Shown here: positions 5,521 through 6,102 of the stretch, piece after piece
Numbering within the stretch: position 1 is the first letter of the stretch
Layout of the letters: each line of letters opens with the position of its first letter
DNA from: an uncultured Mycoplasma sp.
GTDB taxonomy: Bacteria; Bacillota_I; Bacilli_A; RF39; UBA660
Length of the DNA stretch: 6,102 nucleotides
Direction of reading: 5' to 3'
NCBI GenBank assembly: GCA_947565485.1
Contig: CANOGG010000081.1
Location: forward strand, 1-6,102
Program-made: the position numbers and the translations under genes
Notes under the pieces: generated by a model
The model's input: the letters and a program-made list of their open reading frames with translations, nothing else
Databases searched by the model: none
Told to the model about the DNA's origin: nothing

Positions 5521-5715
5521 AATAACAGGAGGTGAAATGCACCCCTTAGGGTAGACATTTTATAAAAAGAGTACAGTAACATTGGTGAGATTAATTAGAA
5601 AAACTGTCCGTAGATAAGATAAAAAGTATGCTTATCTTGCTCTCGCATTTTATAGAGATAGTAATACATACAAGCTGGTAATAGAATTAATTGTTCTATT
5701 CCTTATTTATTACTA
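5521..5715 (+). ncRNA. Candidate structured RNA with a Shine-Dalgarno element and five-codon ORF at its 5' end
   Basis: No protein gene is visible in 5474-5802. From the predicted transcript start the order is AGGAGGTGA (5527-5535, a near-perfect complement of the 16S 3' end); a hairpin GGTG/CACC (5531-5534/5540-5543) that competes with CCC/GGG (5543-5545/5549-5551); then AGAG/CTCT (5568-5571/5640-5643), enclosing ACAGT/ACTGT (5573-5577/5603-5607) and AGATAAG/CTTATCT (5612-5618/5631-5637); and a nested pair TAGTAATA/TATTACTA (5659-5666/5708-5715) around AATAGAA/TTCTATT flanked by GG/CC (5677-5686/5694-5702). CATTTTATA occurs twice, at 5556-5564 and 5646-5654. No U-rich terminator was found at the end. 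I recognise no known family; it may be an ncRNA, a leader whose gene was lost, or chance folding. Confidence 0.3.
5537..5554 (+). CDS. Five-codon ORF MHPLG behind a near-perfect Shine-Dalgarno
   Basis: ATG at 5537 follows AGGAGGTGA with a short gap and is stopped by TAG after M-H-P-L-G. Promoter, leader and ribosome site look like a regular translation start, but the frame is too short for a normal protein. It could be a leader ORF of a regulatory RNA, a relic start of a lost gene, or the ATG may simply be the loop of the GGTG/CACC hairpin. Confidence 0.2.
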   Translation: MHPLG

Positions 5716-5756
5716 ATATAAGCTATATAATTTCTTCTAGTTTCAACAAAAAACAC

Positions 5757-5785
5757 TTGCATTTTCTCCCGTTTTTTGATATTCT
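5757..5785 (+). promoter_or_regulatory. tRNA-His promoter
   Basis: TTGCAT (5757-5762), a 17-base spacer and TATTCT (5780-5785) preceded by TG (5777-5778, extended -10) predict a transcript start near 5792, about 11 bases before the tRNA. Confidence 0.6.
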
Positions 5786-5802
5786 AATATTGATTATGTT
5801 AT

Positions 5803-5879
5803 GGCGGGATTGGTGAAGTGGTTAACACGGCAGATTGTGGCTCTGTTATGCAAGGGTTCGACTCCCTTATCTCGCCCCA
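5803..5879 (+). tRNA. tRNA-His (anticodon GTG)
   Basis: The 77-base sequence folds into a complete cloverleaf. The acceptor stem GGCGGGAT/ATCTCGCC has eight pairs including G-1:C73, the hallmark of tRNA-His, with one G-U pair. The D stem is GTG/CAC with loop AGTGGTTAA-like sequence, the anticodon stem GCAGA/TCTGT carries loop TTGTGGC with anticodon GTG, and the T arm is AAGGG-TTCGACT-CCCTT. CCA is encoded at 5877-5879. It appears to be a single-gene transcription unit with its own promoter and terminator. Confidence 0.97.
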
Positions 5880-5898
5880 TTTAATTTGTGTAAACTAT

Positions 5899-5922
5899 AG
5901 ACACCACCAAGTGTCTTTTTTA
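5899..5922 (+). terminator. Intrinsic terminator after tRNA-His
   Basis: AGACAC (5899-5904) and GTGTCT (5911-5916) form a six-pair stem with loop CACCAA, followed by a run of T to 5921. It is 19 bases beyond the tRNA and isolates the following gene. Confidence 0.75.
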
Positions 5923-5950
5923 TATTTTAATAAGTAAAGGATATGGTAAA

Positions 5951-6102
5951 ATGAAAATAATAATTAAAGGTATTTTAAGTGTTTTAGAAATAATTTTATT
6001 TATAATTAATCTTCTCTTAAGTCTCGTTGTTATTATAAATATAATTGTATTAATATCTACCAGATTATTTAAAAATGATTATCCTACCCTTCTAGACTAT
6101 AC
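5951..6102 (+). CDS. N-terminus of a membrane protein resembling a type I signal peptidase (3' end outside window)
   Basis: Fifty codons are visible and the frame runs off the right edge. The ATG at 5951 is preceded by AAAGGA (5936-5941), ending nine bases upstream; an ATG at 5943 stops after three codons. The product starts MKIIIKG, then has one long hydrophobic segment (residues about 8-36) and ends in RLFKNDYPTLLDY. A single N-terminal membrane anchor followed by a K-x-D/E-Y-P-x-L-x-x-Y segment is the layout just ahead of the catalytic SGSM box in many Bacillota SipW/LepB-like signal peptidases, which cleave exported preproteins on the outer membrane face. The catalytic Ser and Lys would lie beyond the edge, so the family call is tentative; any single-pass membrane protein would fit the visible part. 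Confidence 0.7.
   Translation, partial: MKIIIKGILSVLEIILFIINLLLSLVVIINIIVLISTRLFKNDYPTLLDY

Noticed and set aside
5803..5879. tRNA-His as an integration site for the accessory patch
   Set aside because: The patch lies on the 5' side of the tRNA and no copy of its 3' end was found elsewhere in the window.
5944..5952. TGG-TAAAAT as an extended -10 promoter of the right-edge gene
   Set aside because: It overlaps the ATG at 5951, so a transcript from it would lack the start codon; AAAGGA upstream shows that the leader begins earlier.
1..6102. CRISPR array or insertion sequence
   Set aside because: No regularly spaced repeats and no transposase frame were seen on either strand.

Overview
The window is AT-rich and reads like a chromosomal segment of a low-GC Bacillota, probably an uncultured, gut-type member of the Bacilli close to the Mollicutes. 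The grounds are the mnmG-rsmG pair, strong TTAA-type composition, Bacillus-like promoters and Shine-Dalgarno (SD) sites, and a CCA-encoding tRNA. Visible Trp codons are TGG and all complete genes end in TAA, so there is no sign of the Mycoplasma code. The lineage call is inference; no marker was searched.

Positions 1-2433 hold core tRNA/rRNA modification genes. mnmG (5' end outside the window) ends in an AT-rich terminator hairpin. rsmG follows with its own consensus promoter, which overlaps the longest possible ORF start and so fixes the true start at 1726. Positions 2472-4115 encode a probable lipoprotein with a beta-propeller-like N-terminal half and an HELLH zinc-peptidase C-terminal half; its ATG lies directly behind a TATAAT box and has no ribosome binding site. 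These three genes have C-rich coding strands (hand count for 1741-2040: 68 C, 33 G).

From about 4116 to 5715 the character changes. Coding strands lose the C excess, genes are short, and several pieces look broken or regulatory. There is a promoter-hairpins-U-tract unit at 4126-4353 that may be a structured RNA. A short reverse-strand reading frame at 4364-4450 and a 14-codon frame at 4553-4597 lie on either side of an overlapping divergent promoter carrying a 12-bp inverted repeat. A miniature pyroglutamyl-peptidase-like (C15) gene lies at 4614-5084. At 5208-5473 is a remnant of a YhcG/DUF1016 nuclease gene that kept its promoter, start and both ends but lost its middle. At 5486-5715 a second promoter leads into a near-perfect SD, a five-codon ORF and several nested hairpins. 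I read this stretch as an accessory or decaying patch between core loci.

The right edge has tRNA-His with its own promoter and terminator, then the first 50 codons of a membrane protein resembling the N-terminus of a type I signal peptidase. The clearest functional link in the window is mnmG-rsmG (translation accuracy); the remaining genes show no shared pathway. The best leads for something undescribed are the two candidate RNAs and the propeller-peptidase lipoprotein.
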